From: Paenibacillus glycanilyticus NBRC 16618
GTDB taxonomy: Bacteria; Bacillota; Bacilli; Paenibacillales; Paenibacillaceae
Assembly (NCBI RefSeq): GCF_004000805.1
Contig: NZ_BILY01000009.1
Location: 1-64,000, forward strand
Direction: 5' to 3'
Length of the DNA: 64,000 nucleotides
This document shows, in pieces, positions 17,601 to 25,447 of the stretch. The notes under the pieces were generated by a model that searched no databases, was not told the origin of the DNA, and saw only the letters and a program-made list of their open reading frames with translations. A program made the translations under genes and the position numbers. The number at the start of each line of letters is the position of its first letter. The stretch's first letter is position 1.

Positions 17601-18967
17601 AGCCGGTCGTGTCGGAAGGACCTTCCGCTACGATTACCGGCGCGCCTAATGCCCTTTCGAACAGCAGCTCGGCTTCTTTCAGCTTTATAAGCAACGAGGA
17701 GAATGCGACTTTTGAATACAGCTTGGATGATTCGGACTGGACAGCGTCGGCTTCACCTCTCGTATTATCGGAGCTTGCCGACGGACCACATACCTTGCAA
17801 GTTCATGCCGGGAATGGCCAAGTAACAGGCGAAGCCGCATCGTACACTTGGACGATAGATACGGTGAAGCCGGTGATTACGATAAACGGCGATGCGGAAA
17901 TTCAGATCACGAGAGGCACGGCTTATCAAGATCAAGGAGCAACGGCAACGGACAGCAGACAAGGAAACTTAAATAACGTTGTTACAACAGGCGATGTTGT
18001 AGATGTAAATACCGTTGGCGTCTATACGATTCACTATAACGCGACTGATGATGCCGGCAATGCCGCCGACGAAGTTAGCCGTACGGTGCGGGTAGTAGCT
18101 CCGCCTCCGGTGATCAGCGGTCCATCGCTATCCAGTGATGCCAATTTGAAAGCCATCAGCCTGTCCGCCAAAGGGCAAGCCATCAGGTTGTCTCCAGCTT
18201 TCAGCCAGTCTACTACCGACTATACGGCTGATACGGAAGCTGATCAAGTAGAGATAAGCGCGACTGTATCGGATTCCAAGTCAAGAATAGGGCTCAAAGT
18301 AAACGGCCAGGTTCCGGCATCGCAAAGCTCCGTTCATCTAACGCTTGGAGCTAACGTGCTGGAGTGGACGGTAGCAGCGGAGAATGGCAATACAAAAACG
18401 TATAAAGTGACCGTTACCCGCATAGCAGTTCCGGCTCCGGTCTTTAAGGATCTTCAGGGGCATTGGGCGGAGGAACTGATCAAGCAAGCTGCGGAGAAAA
18501 AGATAGTGAACGGCTATGCGGACGGTACGTTCCGTCCGGACAATACCGTTACGCGTGCCGAGTTTGTCGTTATGCTCGTGAAGGCACTGCAGCTTCCGGT
18601 CTCAAGCAAGGAAGTGGCGTTTACCGACGGAGCAACCATTCAGGAATGGGCCGAAGATTCGATTGCAATCGCCGTCAATGCCGGTATGATAAACGGCTAT
18701 GCCGACGGAACCTTCCGTCCGGACGCTGCCATTACCCGTGCGGAGATGGCGGTTATCATTGCGCGTATCCTCCAATTGCCGGCAGCTTCCGCCGGGACTA
18801 CGGGATTCAGCGATGATGAGGCTATTCCGGCATGGTCGAAACAAGCGATAGAAGCGTTAAAGCAAGCAGGAATCCTTAACGGGCGCGGAGACAATCTGTT
18901 TGTGCCAAACGGAACGGCTACGCGCGCGGAGGCTGTTGTGCTGCTGCTCAGGCTTCTGGAGCAATAG
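14621..18967 (+). CDS. Secreted SLH-anchored multidomain beta-helix protein
   Basis: A 1448-residue cell-surface protein. The signal peptide (KKMKKVTAAVSALALAISL, cleavage near THA-A, residue 31) precedes a roughly 570-residue parallel beta-helix region beginning NVYVFDPSM, a family often labelled adenylyl cyclase in databases but more like pectate-lyase/GH55-type helices. Then follow fibronectin III (about 602-688), F5/8 discoidin-like (695-825), two copies of a paired Ig-like plus DUF5011-like module (828-1000 and 1003-1163), a cadherin-like sandwich (1170-1265) and three SLH repeats (1273-1448) that anchor it to cell-wall polymer. I chose ATG 14621 rather than TTG 14600 because it starts the signal peptide and follows GGGAGGT/AGAGG. 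A polysaccharide-binding or degrading role is inferred. Confidence 0.88.
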   Translation: MKKMKKVTAAVSALALAISLNTVYPAVTHAAIPSSPANSTIFGPNVYVFDPSMSKPDIESVTSAVYGNQERNEFGDERYALLFKPGAYNVNMNVGFNTSVAGLGQNPDDVTITGPLNVDAKWDNGNATRNFWRSIENVKIAPADPNATVRYAVSQAAPMRRVHVVSKDMHLFDFTASWDAGWASGGYLADSKIDANIIPASQQQWFSRNSEWNSWSNGVWNMVFVGDKNAPSGDFPDPPYTVIDKTPVVKEKPYLYVDNQGHYQVFVPSLETNTQGVSWANGQTPGQSISIDDFYIAKPDSATSAAINAALEDGKNLFFTPGIYHLSDTIHVTNPNTVVYGIGLPTLIPDNGQDVIVIDDVDGVNVSGLVIEAGEQTSSTLLKVGEPGSAADHSANPILLSDVFFRTGGHVNGSNDTALEINSNDVIGDHFWIWRADHGAGAAWTSNVSKNGLVVNGDDVTIYGLFNEHHNEYQTVWNGNGGRLYFYQSEIPYDVPDQQSWMSHNGTVNGYASYKIGDQVTSHEAWGLGIYSYFRDAAVKLENAIEAPANPGIKLHNLTTIWLNGTAGSEITHIVNGNGGSVTSSSNMRQTMKLFVGGDAEAPTAPTGLIATPVSSSQINLSWTASTDNVGVEGYEIYRNNTLIGSTIATAYNSTGLKASTGYTYKIVAKDGSGNRSAASSPATAVTPEISGGALDRTGWTAESSPSSGDAPANMFDGAGTRWSAGVPMANGQYIIVDMKTAADITKIVTESSGSDYAKSYEVYVSADGTNWGSNAASGNGASGATTINVTAAGVRYIKLVQTGTSGSWWSINEFNVYGVYQNTQVDTTAPDTAIVSSPAAVSGDSTPSFTFGSNEDGSTFECSLDNNGEYYAACTSPVTFSKLADGSHTLYVRAVDIFGNTDETPVPYTWVIDTVKPVITINGDPVIQLEKGTAYTDPGAAATDNHDGDLTGQITVTGTVDPTTAGDYTVQYNVSDAAGNAAVTVTRTVRVLEPVVSEGPSATITGAPNALSNSSSASFSFISNEENATFEYSLDDSDWTASASPLVLSELADGPHTLQVHAGNGQVTGEAASYTWTIDTVKPVITINGDAEIQITRGTAYQDQGATATDSRQGNLNNVVTTGDVVDVNTVGVYTIHYNATDDAGNAADEVSRTVRVVAPPPVISGPSLSSDANLKAISLSAKGQAIRLSPAFSQSTTDYTADTEADQVEISATVSDSKSRIGLKVNGQVPASQSSVHLTLGANVLEWTVAAENGNTKTYKVTVTRIAVPAPVFKDLQGHWAEELIKQAAEKKIVNGYADGTFRPDNTVTRAEFVVMLVKALQLPVSSKEVAFTDGATIQEWAEDSIAIAVNAGMINGYADGTFRPDAAITRAEMAVIIARILQLPAASAGTTGFSDDEAIPAWSKQAIEALKQAGILNGRGDNLFVPNGTATRAEAVVLLLRLLEQ

Positions 18968-18971
18968 GCAG

Positions 18972-19010
18972 CTAGAAAACCACGTCCACCTGCGTGGTTT
19001 TCTAGTATTA
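18972..19010 (+). terminator. Terminator after the SLH protein
   Basis: CTAGAAAACCACG (18972-18984) pairs exactly with CGTGGTTTTCTAG (18993-19005). The symmetric A/T flanks could work on both strands. Confidence 0.85.
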
Positions 19011-19073
19011 ATTTCCATATTAAACATGGTATGCTTAATCGCGTAGATTAATAGATGATGGGATGTGAAAAGA

Positions 19074-19529
19074 ATGGCCGAAATTACGGCAGGTCGTAAT
19101 CAGCTTACGTTTGATATTGTTATTCAGGCTGCACCAGAGGATGTATGGGCAGCGGTTGCCACTTCAGAGGGGACTCAGGCAACCTTATTCGGCTGCACGA
19201 TGCAATCCACTTTTGAGCCGGGAGCGCGAATTGAATTCCGCGGGCAAGGGGCGGACGGAGACAACACGCTGCATGTTTACGGTTTTGTACGCAGCTATGA
19301 ACCCAACCATGAATTTGCTTATGAACAGCATGCCGCACCGGCTTACGATCCTCATCATGAGACAAATTATTGCGATATGCACTTCCGTATTTTGCCTGAA
19401 GGCGAGACAACGCGATTGATTCTTACCTGTGACTGGACGGCTGGCAATGCCGGCTATGAGCATGCCAAGGCCACTTATCCCGAATCCGATTATATGGATG
19501 GGATTAAGCGTTTTGCGGAATCGCGGTAA
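19074..19529 (+). CDS. SRPBCC/AHSA1-like domain protein
   Basis: A 151-residue single-domain START/AHSA1-type protein: ITAGRNQLTFDIVIQAAPEDVWAAVATSEG at the N-terminus, a central hydrophobic-cavity beta sheet, and a C-terminal helix DYMDGIKRFAES. Such proteins bind hydrophobic ligands or act as Hsp90 co-chaperone-like factors. The ATG at 19074 (behind GGGATG) gives the standard start; an in-frame GTG at 19065 would add three residues. No partner gene is adjacent. Confidence 0.8.
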   Translation: MAEITAGRNQLTFDIVIQAAPEDVWAAVATSEGTQATLFGCTMQSTFEPGARIEFRGQGADGDNTLHVYGFVRSYEPNHEFAYEQHAAPAYDPHHETNYCDMHFRILPEGETTRLILTCDWTAGNAGYEHAKATYPESDYMDGIKRFAESR

Positions 19530-19542
19530 TCGCCTTTTTTGA

Positions 19543-19857
19543 GGCAAGCATGACAAGCGCATACGCCATGCGGCTCTTGTCCCACAAGCGTTCGGAATTT
19601 TTATTAACGGCACCTTGCATCCCGCAACCACCTCGGGGCTAGTTGTAACCGACGGTCAGCAAGTCAATGACGTAGGGGCAACGGCTATAATGCGTCTAGC
19701 TGCCAATGATGTGGTCGAGCTTCGGGCGCTTATCCCTGCGACCAGCACTCAGACCGCAATCAATATTAGTGCGGTCATCCAATACCCTCCGTTTGGCGGC
19801 GTAGCCGACCAGCCTATCGTCAGCGCGTCGCTTAGAATCATCAAGCTGACCGCTTAA
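19543..19857 (+). pseudogene. 5'-truncated BclA_C-like (C1q-fold) spore-surface protein fragment
   Basis: The open frame 19543-19857 has no plausible start or ribosome site. It encodes the last part of a collagen-like exosporium/spore filament protein: FGIFINGTLHPATTSG, then NDVVELRAL and VSASLRIIKLTA, which is the C-terminal beta sandwich of BclA-type proteins. The collagen-like GXX region and the leader are missing; instead the frame opens after TGA at 19540 directly behind the SRPBCC gene. A terminator follows. It reads as a deletion remnant, and the upstream 40 residues do not look like the family. Confidence 0.6.
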
Positions 19858-19878
19858 TCGAATTTTTTGTTATCTTTG

Positions 19879-19912
19879 CAAGGCTAGACAGGATTGTCTA
19901 GCCTTGTTTGTT
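19879..19912 (+). terminator. Terminator after the BclA_C-like remnant
   Basis: CAAGGCTAGACA (19879-19890) pairs exactly with TGTCTAGCCTTG (19895-19906), then TTTGTT. Its retention suggests the truncated gene was once expressed. Confidence 0.8.
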
Positions 19913-19993
19913 ATGTCCGGGTTTGTTTATCGGTTGCGTGGTTCATTGCAGCGGTTGACGCCTAACTGCAACGTATGCTAATCTTGACTACGT

Positions 19994-20022
19994 TACTTAT
20001 TTAGTAAATTAGTAAATAAGTA
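19994..20022. promoter_or_regulatory. Palindrome upstream of GIY-YIG gene
   Basis: TACTTATTTA (19994-20003) and TAAATAAGTA (20013-20022) are exact inverted repeats. The core also contains two tandem TTAGTAAA copies (20001-20016). A TTGACT -35-like hexamer is at 19984. It ends 19 bp before the start codon, a typical repressor position. Confidence 0.5.
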
Positions 20023-20041
20023 TGAAGGAGATGATGAGCAA

Positions 20042-20428
20042 ATGGAGAAACAGCGCAAGCGCGAGCTAGGGACGGCTTACGCCCAGACCTTCCGGAGAAT
20101 GGGTGTTTATCAGATTCGGAATACGGAGAACGGGAAAATTCTGGTACTTGGCTCAATGGATTTGGATGGAGCAAAGAACCGGCTCGCCTTCATGCAGCAG
20201 ACAAACATGAACACCGTATTCGAATTGCAGCAGGATTGGAACAAATACGGGGGAAGCTGCTTTGTTTTTGAAGAGCTGGATTCGATCAAGCCGCGCGAAG
20301 AGAATGTGACGGACCGTTCCGAGCTGAAAAAATATCAGGCGGAAGTGGATGCTCTACTCGAGCTTTGGATCGAGAAGCTTCAGCCCTATGAAGAAAAAGG
20401 CTATAACCGCCGGCCGCGCGCGAATTAA
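20042..20428 (+). CDS. GIY-YIG nuclease-family protein (degenerate motif)
   Basis: A 128-residue member of the small GIY-YIG-like family common in Bacillus and Paenibacillus. It shows GVYQIRNTENGKI (about 19-31), then LVLGS where a YIG or FIG is usual, DLDGAKNRL, and LQQDWNKYGGSCFVFEELD. The altered YIG suggests weakened or lost nuclease activity. The start ATG at 20042 follows AAGGAGATG. An exact palindrome in the promoter indicates dedicated control. The function of this small-protein family is not established. Confidence 0.8.
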   Translation: MEKQRKRELGTAYAQTFRRMGVYQIRNTENGKILVLGSMDLDGAKNRLAFMQQTNMNTVFELQQDWNKYGGSCFVFEELDSIKPREENVTDRSELKKYQAEVDALLELWIEKLQPYEEKGYNRRPRAN

Positions 20429-20460
20429 ATCGTAACAACCTGTCATTCGATAATATACGG

Positions 20461-20500
20461 AACAACCCGCGACTTCCTTTGGAGGCTGCGGGTTGTTTTT
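20461..20500 (+). terminator. Terminator after the GIY-YIG gene
   Basis: AACAACCCGC (20461-20470) pairs exactly with GCGGGTTGTT (20488-20497), then T residues. Confidence 0.8.
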
Positions 20501-20581
20501 GCATTCCGTGCGAATAAAACAAGCAGCAGGGATGCATACTAGCGGTGTATTTTTCACATTATTTCCAATTTTCGTTCTAAA

Positions 20582-20746
20582 TCAATTCTGCTTGCTGCTG
20601 CGGCGGTTCTTGGCATTTCTTCTAATCACGTACCAGACGATAACCGGGGACAGGAAATTCAGTGCAAGCAGGGAACCGAAGATCAGCCACAGGAACCATT
20701 CGGTATTTAACATCTTCTGATAGATCCAGGAATGATAGAAATTCAT
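20582..20746 (-). CDS. Small single-pass membrane protein (54 residues)
   Basis: Not recognised as a named family. The frame from ATG 20746 to TGA 20582 has an AGGAG site eight bases upstream on its own strand. The product has an N-terminal aromatic-rich segment (MNFYHSWIYQKML), one hydrophobic stretch with WFLWLIFGSLLALNFLSPVI (about 18-37), continuing VWYV, and a strongly basic tail (IRRNAKNRRSSKQ), the positive-inside pattern of a bitopic protein. It is divergent from the gerA operon and could be sporulation-linked, but that is only positional. Confidence 0.6.
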   Translation of the reverse strand: MNFYHSWIYQKMLNTEWFLWLIFGSLLALNFLSPVIVWYVIRRNAKNRRSSKQN

Positions 20747-20844
20747 AAGCCAGCTCCTAGCATGATATGTAAACCAATGTTTACCAGTTATTGTGATCGA
20801 TCGCGGTTAAGCCTATACCACCTTAAGGGAAGAGGTGAGGGACT

Positions 20845-22374
20845 TTGTCCTCTATACAGGAATTGCTTAAAGGAGCCTTCAAGCCATCCGTGAAGGAAAA
20901 TGCGGCTGTACTTGATCAGATACTGGGTAATAGCGCTGATGTTCAAAAGCGTGATTTTCTGCTATGCGGCAAAGCCGGCTCACCGGGACTTTTATGCTTT
21001 ATGGACGGGCTTGCGGATACAACGCTTGTAGAGGCCATCGTCCGGGCGCTTGTCGTGACCGGCAGCCAATTAAACCGTGAACCGGCGGAGCTCGCAACGG
21101 CCGAATCTATCCGGACAAGCTTGTTGTTTAACGCCACCGTTAAGGACTGCCCGAATGTGAGAGAAGGCATTAACGGGATTCTCTCGGGCGATACGCTGGT
21201 TGTTGTCGAAGGACTTGATCAGGCGCTGCTTGTCAGCACGAGGGGATGGAAGGATCGCGGAGTAGAAGAGCCTTCCTCTGAAAATAACGTGCGCGGGCCG
21301 CGGGATGGCTTTATGGAAAGCATTCGTACGAATACGGCTCATGTACGGAGGCGGATTAAAGATCCGATGCTGCGTTTCGAATCGATGGTCATCGGCACCA
21401 GGTCTCAGACGGATGTAAACATCGCCTACATTTCCGATCTTGTCAAAGAAGGGCTGGTTGACGAGGTCAAAAGCCGTCTGAATCGGATTAAGATCGATTC
21501 TGTTATGGAGAGCGGCTATATCGAGGAGCTAATCGAGGATGCGCCGCTGTCCATGTTCAACACGGTACAAAGCACGGAGCGGCCGGACAAGGTCGCTTCC
21601 GCGCTGCTTGAAGGCAGGGTGGCGATCTTTATCGACAATACGCCGGTTGTTCTAATTGTCCCGACCTTCTTCTGGCAGTACATTCAGGCGCCCGACGATT
21701 ACTATAACCGTTATTGGGTAGGAACCTTTTTTCGTATTGTAAGATATTTTGCTTTCTTGATAAGCCTCATGCTGCCCTCCGTATACGTAATGCTGGTTTC
21801 GTTCCATCACGAGATGATCCCAACCTCGCTGGCCTTGACGATTGCGTCCGGACGGGAGGTCGTACCGTTCCCGGTACTGTTAGAAGCGCTTATTATGGAG
21901 CTTGCTTTCGAGCTGATGCGTGAAGCGGGCTTAAGAATGCCCAAGCCGATTGGTCAAGCGGTCAGCATCGTAGGCTCGCTCATTATCGGCCAGGCTGCCG
22001 TACAAGCGGGTCTTGTGTCGCCGTTTATGGTTATTATTGTTGCGATAACGGGGATTTCCTCCTTTGCCATTCCAAGCTATTCCTCGTCGCTTGCGATTCG
22101 GATGTTCCGTTTCCCGCTGATGATCGCATCGGGATTCCTTGGCTTGCTTGGTTTTTCGACGATGTTTTTCGCGCTTCTCCTTCATGCGTTATCCATCCGT
22201 TCGTTCGGCGAATCGTACTTGGCGCCGGCAAGTCCTTACCGTCCTACCGATCAGCGGGATACGATGCTGAGACTTCCGATGTGGATGCTGGATGAGCGTC
22301 CTGGATTTGCCCAGGATGTTGACCGCATGGGGGATAATCAGATGCCCGCAACGCCTCTGCAAAAGGGTGAATAA
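20845..22374 (+). CDS. GerA-family spore germination protein (A subunit)
   Basis: A 509-residue GerAA-type subunit of a germinant receptor in the spore inner membrane. A soluble N-terminal domain (about 1-270) ends in the conserved DNTPVVLIVPTFFWQYIQAPDDYY segment, followed by five or so membrane helices with family motifs PSVYVMLVSFHHEMIPTSL and GQAVSIVGSLIIGQAAVQAG. The start is TTG at 20845 after GAGGTGAGG. It heads an A-C-B operon in which the C-subunit ATG follows two bases after the stop. CATGATA at 20761 resembles a forespore sigma-G -10 element, but no good -35 was seen. Confidence 0.93.
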   Translation: MSSIQELLKGAFKPSVKENAAVLDQILGNSADVQKRDFLLCGKAGSPGLLCFMDGLADTTLVEAIVRALVVTGSQLNREPAELATAESIRTSLLFNATVKDCPNVREGINGILSGDTLVVVEGLDQALLVSTRGWKDRGVEEPSSENNVRGPRDGFMESIRTNTAHVRRRIKDPMLRFESMVIGTRSQTDVNIAYISDLVKEGLVDEVKSRLNRIKIDSVMESGYIEELIEDAPLSMFNTVQSTERPDKVASALLEGRVAIFIDNTPVVLIVPTFFWQYIQAPDDYYNRYWVGTFFRIVRYFAFLISLMLPSVYVMLVSFHHEMIPTSLALTIASGREVVPFPVLLEALIMELAFELMREAGLRMPKPIGQAVSIVGSLIIGQAAVQAGLVSPFMVIIVAITGISSFAIPSYSSSLAIRMFRFPLMIASGFLGLLGFSTMFFALLLHALSIRSFGESYLAPASPYRPTDQRDTMLRLPMWMLDERPGFAQDVDRMGDNQMPATPLQKGE

Positions 22375-22376
22375 AT

Positions 22377-23564
22377 ATGAGAACGTTTCTTCTGATTTTG
22401 TTGTTCAGCTCCATGCTACTGCTTGAAAGCTCCTGCGTGGGATTAAGGCAAATTAACGAGTTGGCTATTGTAACCGCCGTTGGAATCGATACGGGAAACA
22501 AGCCGGGGACGGTAAAGCTGTCCGCCCAGATTATCCGTCCAGCAGACGCCCGCGGACAAACCGGCGCTCCCGCCGGCGGCACCGGGCAGCCGATTTATTC
22601 AATCTCGGCGGAAGGGAATACGATCTTTGACGCTATCCGCAACTTAGGCCGCTTCTCGTCCCGCAGAGTCTACTGGGCTCATAACTTCATGATCGTATTG
22701 AGCGAAAGCTATGCCCGGCAAGGAATTCGAGACATGGTTGATTTCTTTACGCGTAATCACGAGCTTCGAATGAATACGTGGGTTGCTGTCACGTCCGATA
22801 AGCCAGATGAATTGATTTCAACCATTACTGGGATTGAGGTTGTGCCGGGGGAAGCGGTAGACAAGCTGTTCCGCAACAACCAGGTTGTCGGACTGGCGCC
22901 GGGCAGCAATATGATGAATCTGGAGGAGGCTTTGCTCAGCACTTCTGCCCAGCCGGTTGTCGCAAGACTGCAGCTGCAGCCAAGGGGGATCTCGAATAAA
23001 AAGCCGGAAGAGCACGGATCGCTCAAACAAGTCGAATTGGCCGGGGCAGCGGTATTCCGGGAGGATAAAATGATCGGTTGGCTGACGCCAAAGGAAGCAC
23101 GCGCTGCCTTGTTTTTTCTCGAGAAGCTGGAGAGCGGGATTGAGGTCATAAACTGTCCGAACAATGAGAACAGGCGGTTGACGCTGGAGTTCAAAAATGC
23201 GCATATGTCCGTGAAATCGTTTTATGAAAATGAGAAGCCCAGGTTTCAAATCCGTCTAAAGTCAGCCGCGGATATCGTGGAGAGCGGATGTAATGTTCCA
23301 GTAGAACAATTGAGGGATGCAGCAGACGCCAGCCTGGAGAAATTGATGAAGCAGCGGATCGAGAATGTGCTGGACAAAGCACAGAAGCAGCACCATTCCG
23401 ACTTTCTGAAGCTAGGCGATATCTTTCGGAATAAATACCCTCAGGAATGGAAGCGTGTAGGCAAGGACTGGAATCAAATATTTGCCGAAGCGAAATTCGA
23501 AATCGAGACAAACGTGGATGTGAAATCGGCAGTTGTCAAAGCAGCGGGGGACGGGATCAAATGA
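22377..23564 (+). CDS. Ger(x)C-family germination lipoprotein (C subunit)
   Basis: A 395-residue lipoprotein subunit of the germinant receptor. The N-terminus MRTFLLILLFSSMLLLESSC carries a lipobox-like LESSC with Cys20 as the predicted lipidation site. NELAIVTAVGIDTG and the later RVYWAHNFMIVLSESYARQGI are family hallmarks. It follows the A subunit by two bases, and its TGA overlaps the ATG of the B subunit. Its role is to support receptor assembly and response to nutrient germinants. Confidence 0.93.
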   Translation: MRTFLLILLFSSMLLLESSCVGLRQINELAIVTAVGIDTGNKPGTVKLSAQIIRPADARGQTGAPAGGTGQPIYSISAEGNTIFDAIRNLGRFSSRRVYWAHNFMIVLSESYARQGIRDMVDFFTRNHELRMNTWVAVTSDKPDELISTITGIEVVPGEAVDKLFRNNQVVGLAPGSNMMNLEEALLSTSAQPVVARLQLQPRGISNKKPEEHGSLKQVELAGAAVFREDKMIGWLTPKEARAALFFLEKLESGIEVINCPNNENRRLTLEFKNAHMSVKSFYENEKPRFQIRLKSAADIVESGCNVPVEQLRDAADASLEKLMKQRIENVLDKAQKQHHSDFLKLGDIFRNKYPQEWKRVGKDWNQIFAEAKFEIETNVDVKSAVVKAAGDGIK

Positions 23565-24673
23565 AAACCTTCAGAATATCCAACGGGATGTTTATCGCGA
23601 TGATCGTTAATCTCATATTCGTAAAAGCGATTGGCGTGACGCAGGGCGAGCTTGCCCGGGTGATCGGCTCGGATATGTGGATCGCTACGTTCATCGGGAT
23701 GCTGCAAGGGATAGTCATCATGTATATCACCTATCTGGCCCTCAGGAAAACCCCTGACCGGGATTTTATCTCGCTTGGCAGCGCCATGCTGGGAAAGTGG
23801 TTCGCCGCCCTGGTTGCTCTGGTCATTTTCGTATTTTACCTGGCTGCCTTTGGACCGATTATGATTACCTACGTCTATCATCTGCAGGAATATTTTCTGC
23901 CGGAGGCACCTATTTCGCTATTTATTATCGCCTCTTTGCTAGTCGGAGCGCTTGGCTGCTATTACGGCCTTGAAGTTATTGCTAGAATTGCCTTGGTTGG
24001 GCTGCTCTTTATCTTTTTCCTGAACGGGCTGATCATCATCGGCTCTACTCATGAGTTTGATATGCGCAATCTGCTTCCGGTGCTTGAAAGCGGTCTACCG
24101 CAAACGGCGGCGGCAAGCCTGCACTTCGACGCGGATTGGGCTATGGCGACAATGCTTGCGGCCTTGATCTACCCTCATGTGAAGGATGTGAAGAAATACG
24201 GCGCCAAGCTGGGCATTATCGGGATTGTGACAAGCGGGTTGATCATTGTCATTTGGGCTATTCTGGAGGGCGCCGTGCTTTCGGGAGAAGTTACCGCCCA
24301 ATATACGCTTTCCTGCATGAAGCTGGCCCGTAATGCGCATATCGGCAATTTTCTGCAGAGGTACGAGATGATCATGATTGCCCTTTATTCCATCTCCGCC
24401 TTGTTCGAAGTGATGTTCTGCGTATACGCGACGTCGGTCTGCGCGAGCCGGGTATTCGCCTTAAAAAGCAATAAGCCGATGATTATACCGGTATGCCTCA
24501 TCCTTGGCGCCTTTGGTTATTGGGTGGTGGACGATCATTTCTGGGCGCTTAAATACCTTGAGTTTTATTGGCCGAGAGTAGCGCTTCCGATTGCTTTTGG
24601 GCTGCCGGTGCTACTGCTTCTCCTGAGGCTGCTGTTCGGTAAAAAGCTTCAGAAGGCGAAGCCCGCGACGTAG
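23561..24673 (+). CDS. GerB-family spore germination permease (B subunit)
   Basis: A 370-residue, ten-helix protein of the amino-acid-permease-like spore germination family (GerAB). Hydrophobic segments run throughout from GMFIAMIVNLIFVKAIGV to ALPIAFGLPVLLLLLRLLFG. It probably binds the germinant in the spore inner membrane. The start at 23561 gives an ATGA overlap with the C-subunit gene; a longer upstream frame lies inside that gene and is unlikely. The ligand cannot be predicted. Confidence 0.92.
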   Translation: MKTFRISNGMFIAMIVNLIFVKAIGVTQGELARVIGSDMWIATFIGMLQGIVIMYITYLALRKTPDRDFISLGSAMLGKWFAALVALVIFVFYLAAFGPIMITYVYHLQEYFLPEAPISLFIIASLLVGALGCYYGLEVIARIALVGLLFIFFLNGLIIIGSTHEFDMRNLLPVLESGLPQTAAASLHFDADWAMATMLAALIYPHVKDVKKYGAKLGIIGIVTSGLIIVIWAILEGAVLSGEVTAQYTLSCMKLARNAHIGNFLQRYEMIMIALYSISALFEVMFCVYATSVCASRVFALKSNKPMIIPVCLILGAFGYWVVDDHFWALKYLEFYWPRVALPIAFGLPVLLLLLRLLFGKKLQKAKPAT

Positions 24674-24756
24674 TTAAGCTTGCTACTCTATCCTTGTTCA
24701 CCTACAATCGAATTTAGGATATTATCGGAGCTTGACGTGGGAAGAGGGGAAGAGCC

Positions 24757-25362
24757 ATGCAGACTTATACCGATCGGCAGTTTGAAGGCGTTGATTTCAG
24801 CGGGGAAGATTTCAGGGAAGCCGAGTTGACGCGCTGCGCATTCATAAAATGCAAGTTTATCGGCGCTCGGTTGGAGGAAGCTATTACGACGGGCTGCAAG
24901 TTCGAGGAATGCGATTTCCATGGCGCCGCGCTTAATGCTTCCGTGCATACCGAGTCGGCGTTTACGAATTGCTTGTTGGAAGGAGCAAATCTGTTTGTCG
25001 CAAAGTTCACGGCCTGCAAAATGACCGGCTCCGACTTTACGCGTGCCGAGCTGAGCGGAATAACGATTGTTAAAGGCGACTGGTCCTATACGAACCTCAG
25101 GCATGTAAAGCTGGACAAGCAAAATCTGAGGGATATCCGCTTCGTGGAAGCCGATTTGATGGGAGCTTCGCTCGAGAAATCCGATCTTCGCAAATGCGAT
25201 CTGACAAGGGCAAACTTGACGCAAACGAACTTAAGCGGCGCGGACTTGCGGGGGGCCGAGCTTGAAGGCGTACCTTGGAAGACGGTTAATCTTAAGGGAG
25301 CCCGGATGGATACCATACAAGCGATTGTGCTGCTCAGGTCGCTAGGCGCTAAGGTAGAATGA
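24757..25362 (+). CDS. Pentapeptide-repeat protein, Qnr-like
   Basis: A 201-residue right-handed quadrilateral beta-helix protein. A(D/N)LXX-type repeats run almost end to end (FEGVDFSGEDFREAELTRCAF; ADLMGASLEKSDLRKCDLTR; ANLTQTNLSGADLRGAELEG) with a break near residues 108-118. Length and layout resemble chromosomal Qnr/MfpA-like proteins that mimic DNA and bind gyrase, giving mild quinolone protection. A gyrase role is plausible but unproven. AGAGGGGAAGAG precedes the ATG. Confidence 0.85.
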   Translation: MQTYTDRQFEGVDFSGEDFREAELTRCAFIKCKFIGARLEEAITTGCKFEECDFHGAALNASVHTESAFTNCLLEGANLFVAKFTACKMTGSDFTRAELSGITIVKGDWSYTNLRHVKLDKQNLRDIRFVEADLMGASLEKSDLRKCDLTRANLTQTNLSGADLRGAELEGVPWKTVNLKGARMDTIQAIVLLRSLGAKVE

Positions 25363-25447
25363 TGAAAGCGCATTAAAAATCTGCTAGGATAGAGTGGTTA
25401 GCACTTATCCTGTCATCATTTCATCATACATAAGGGGAGAAGCGGAA

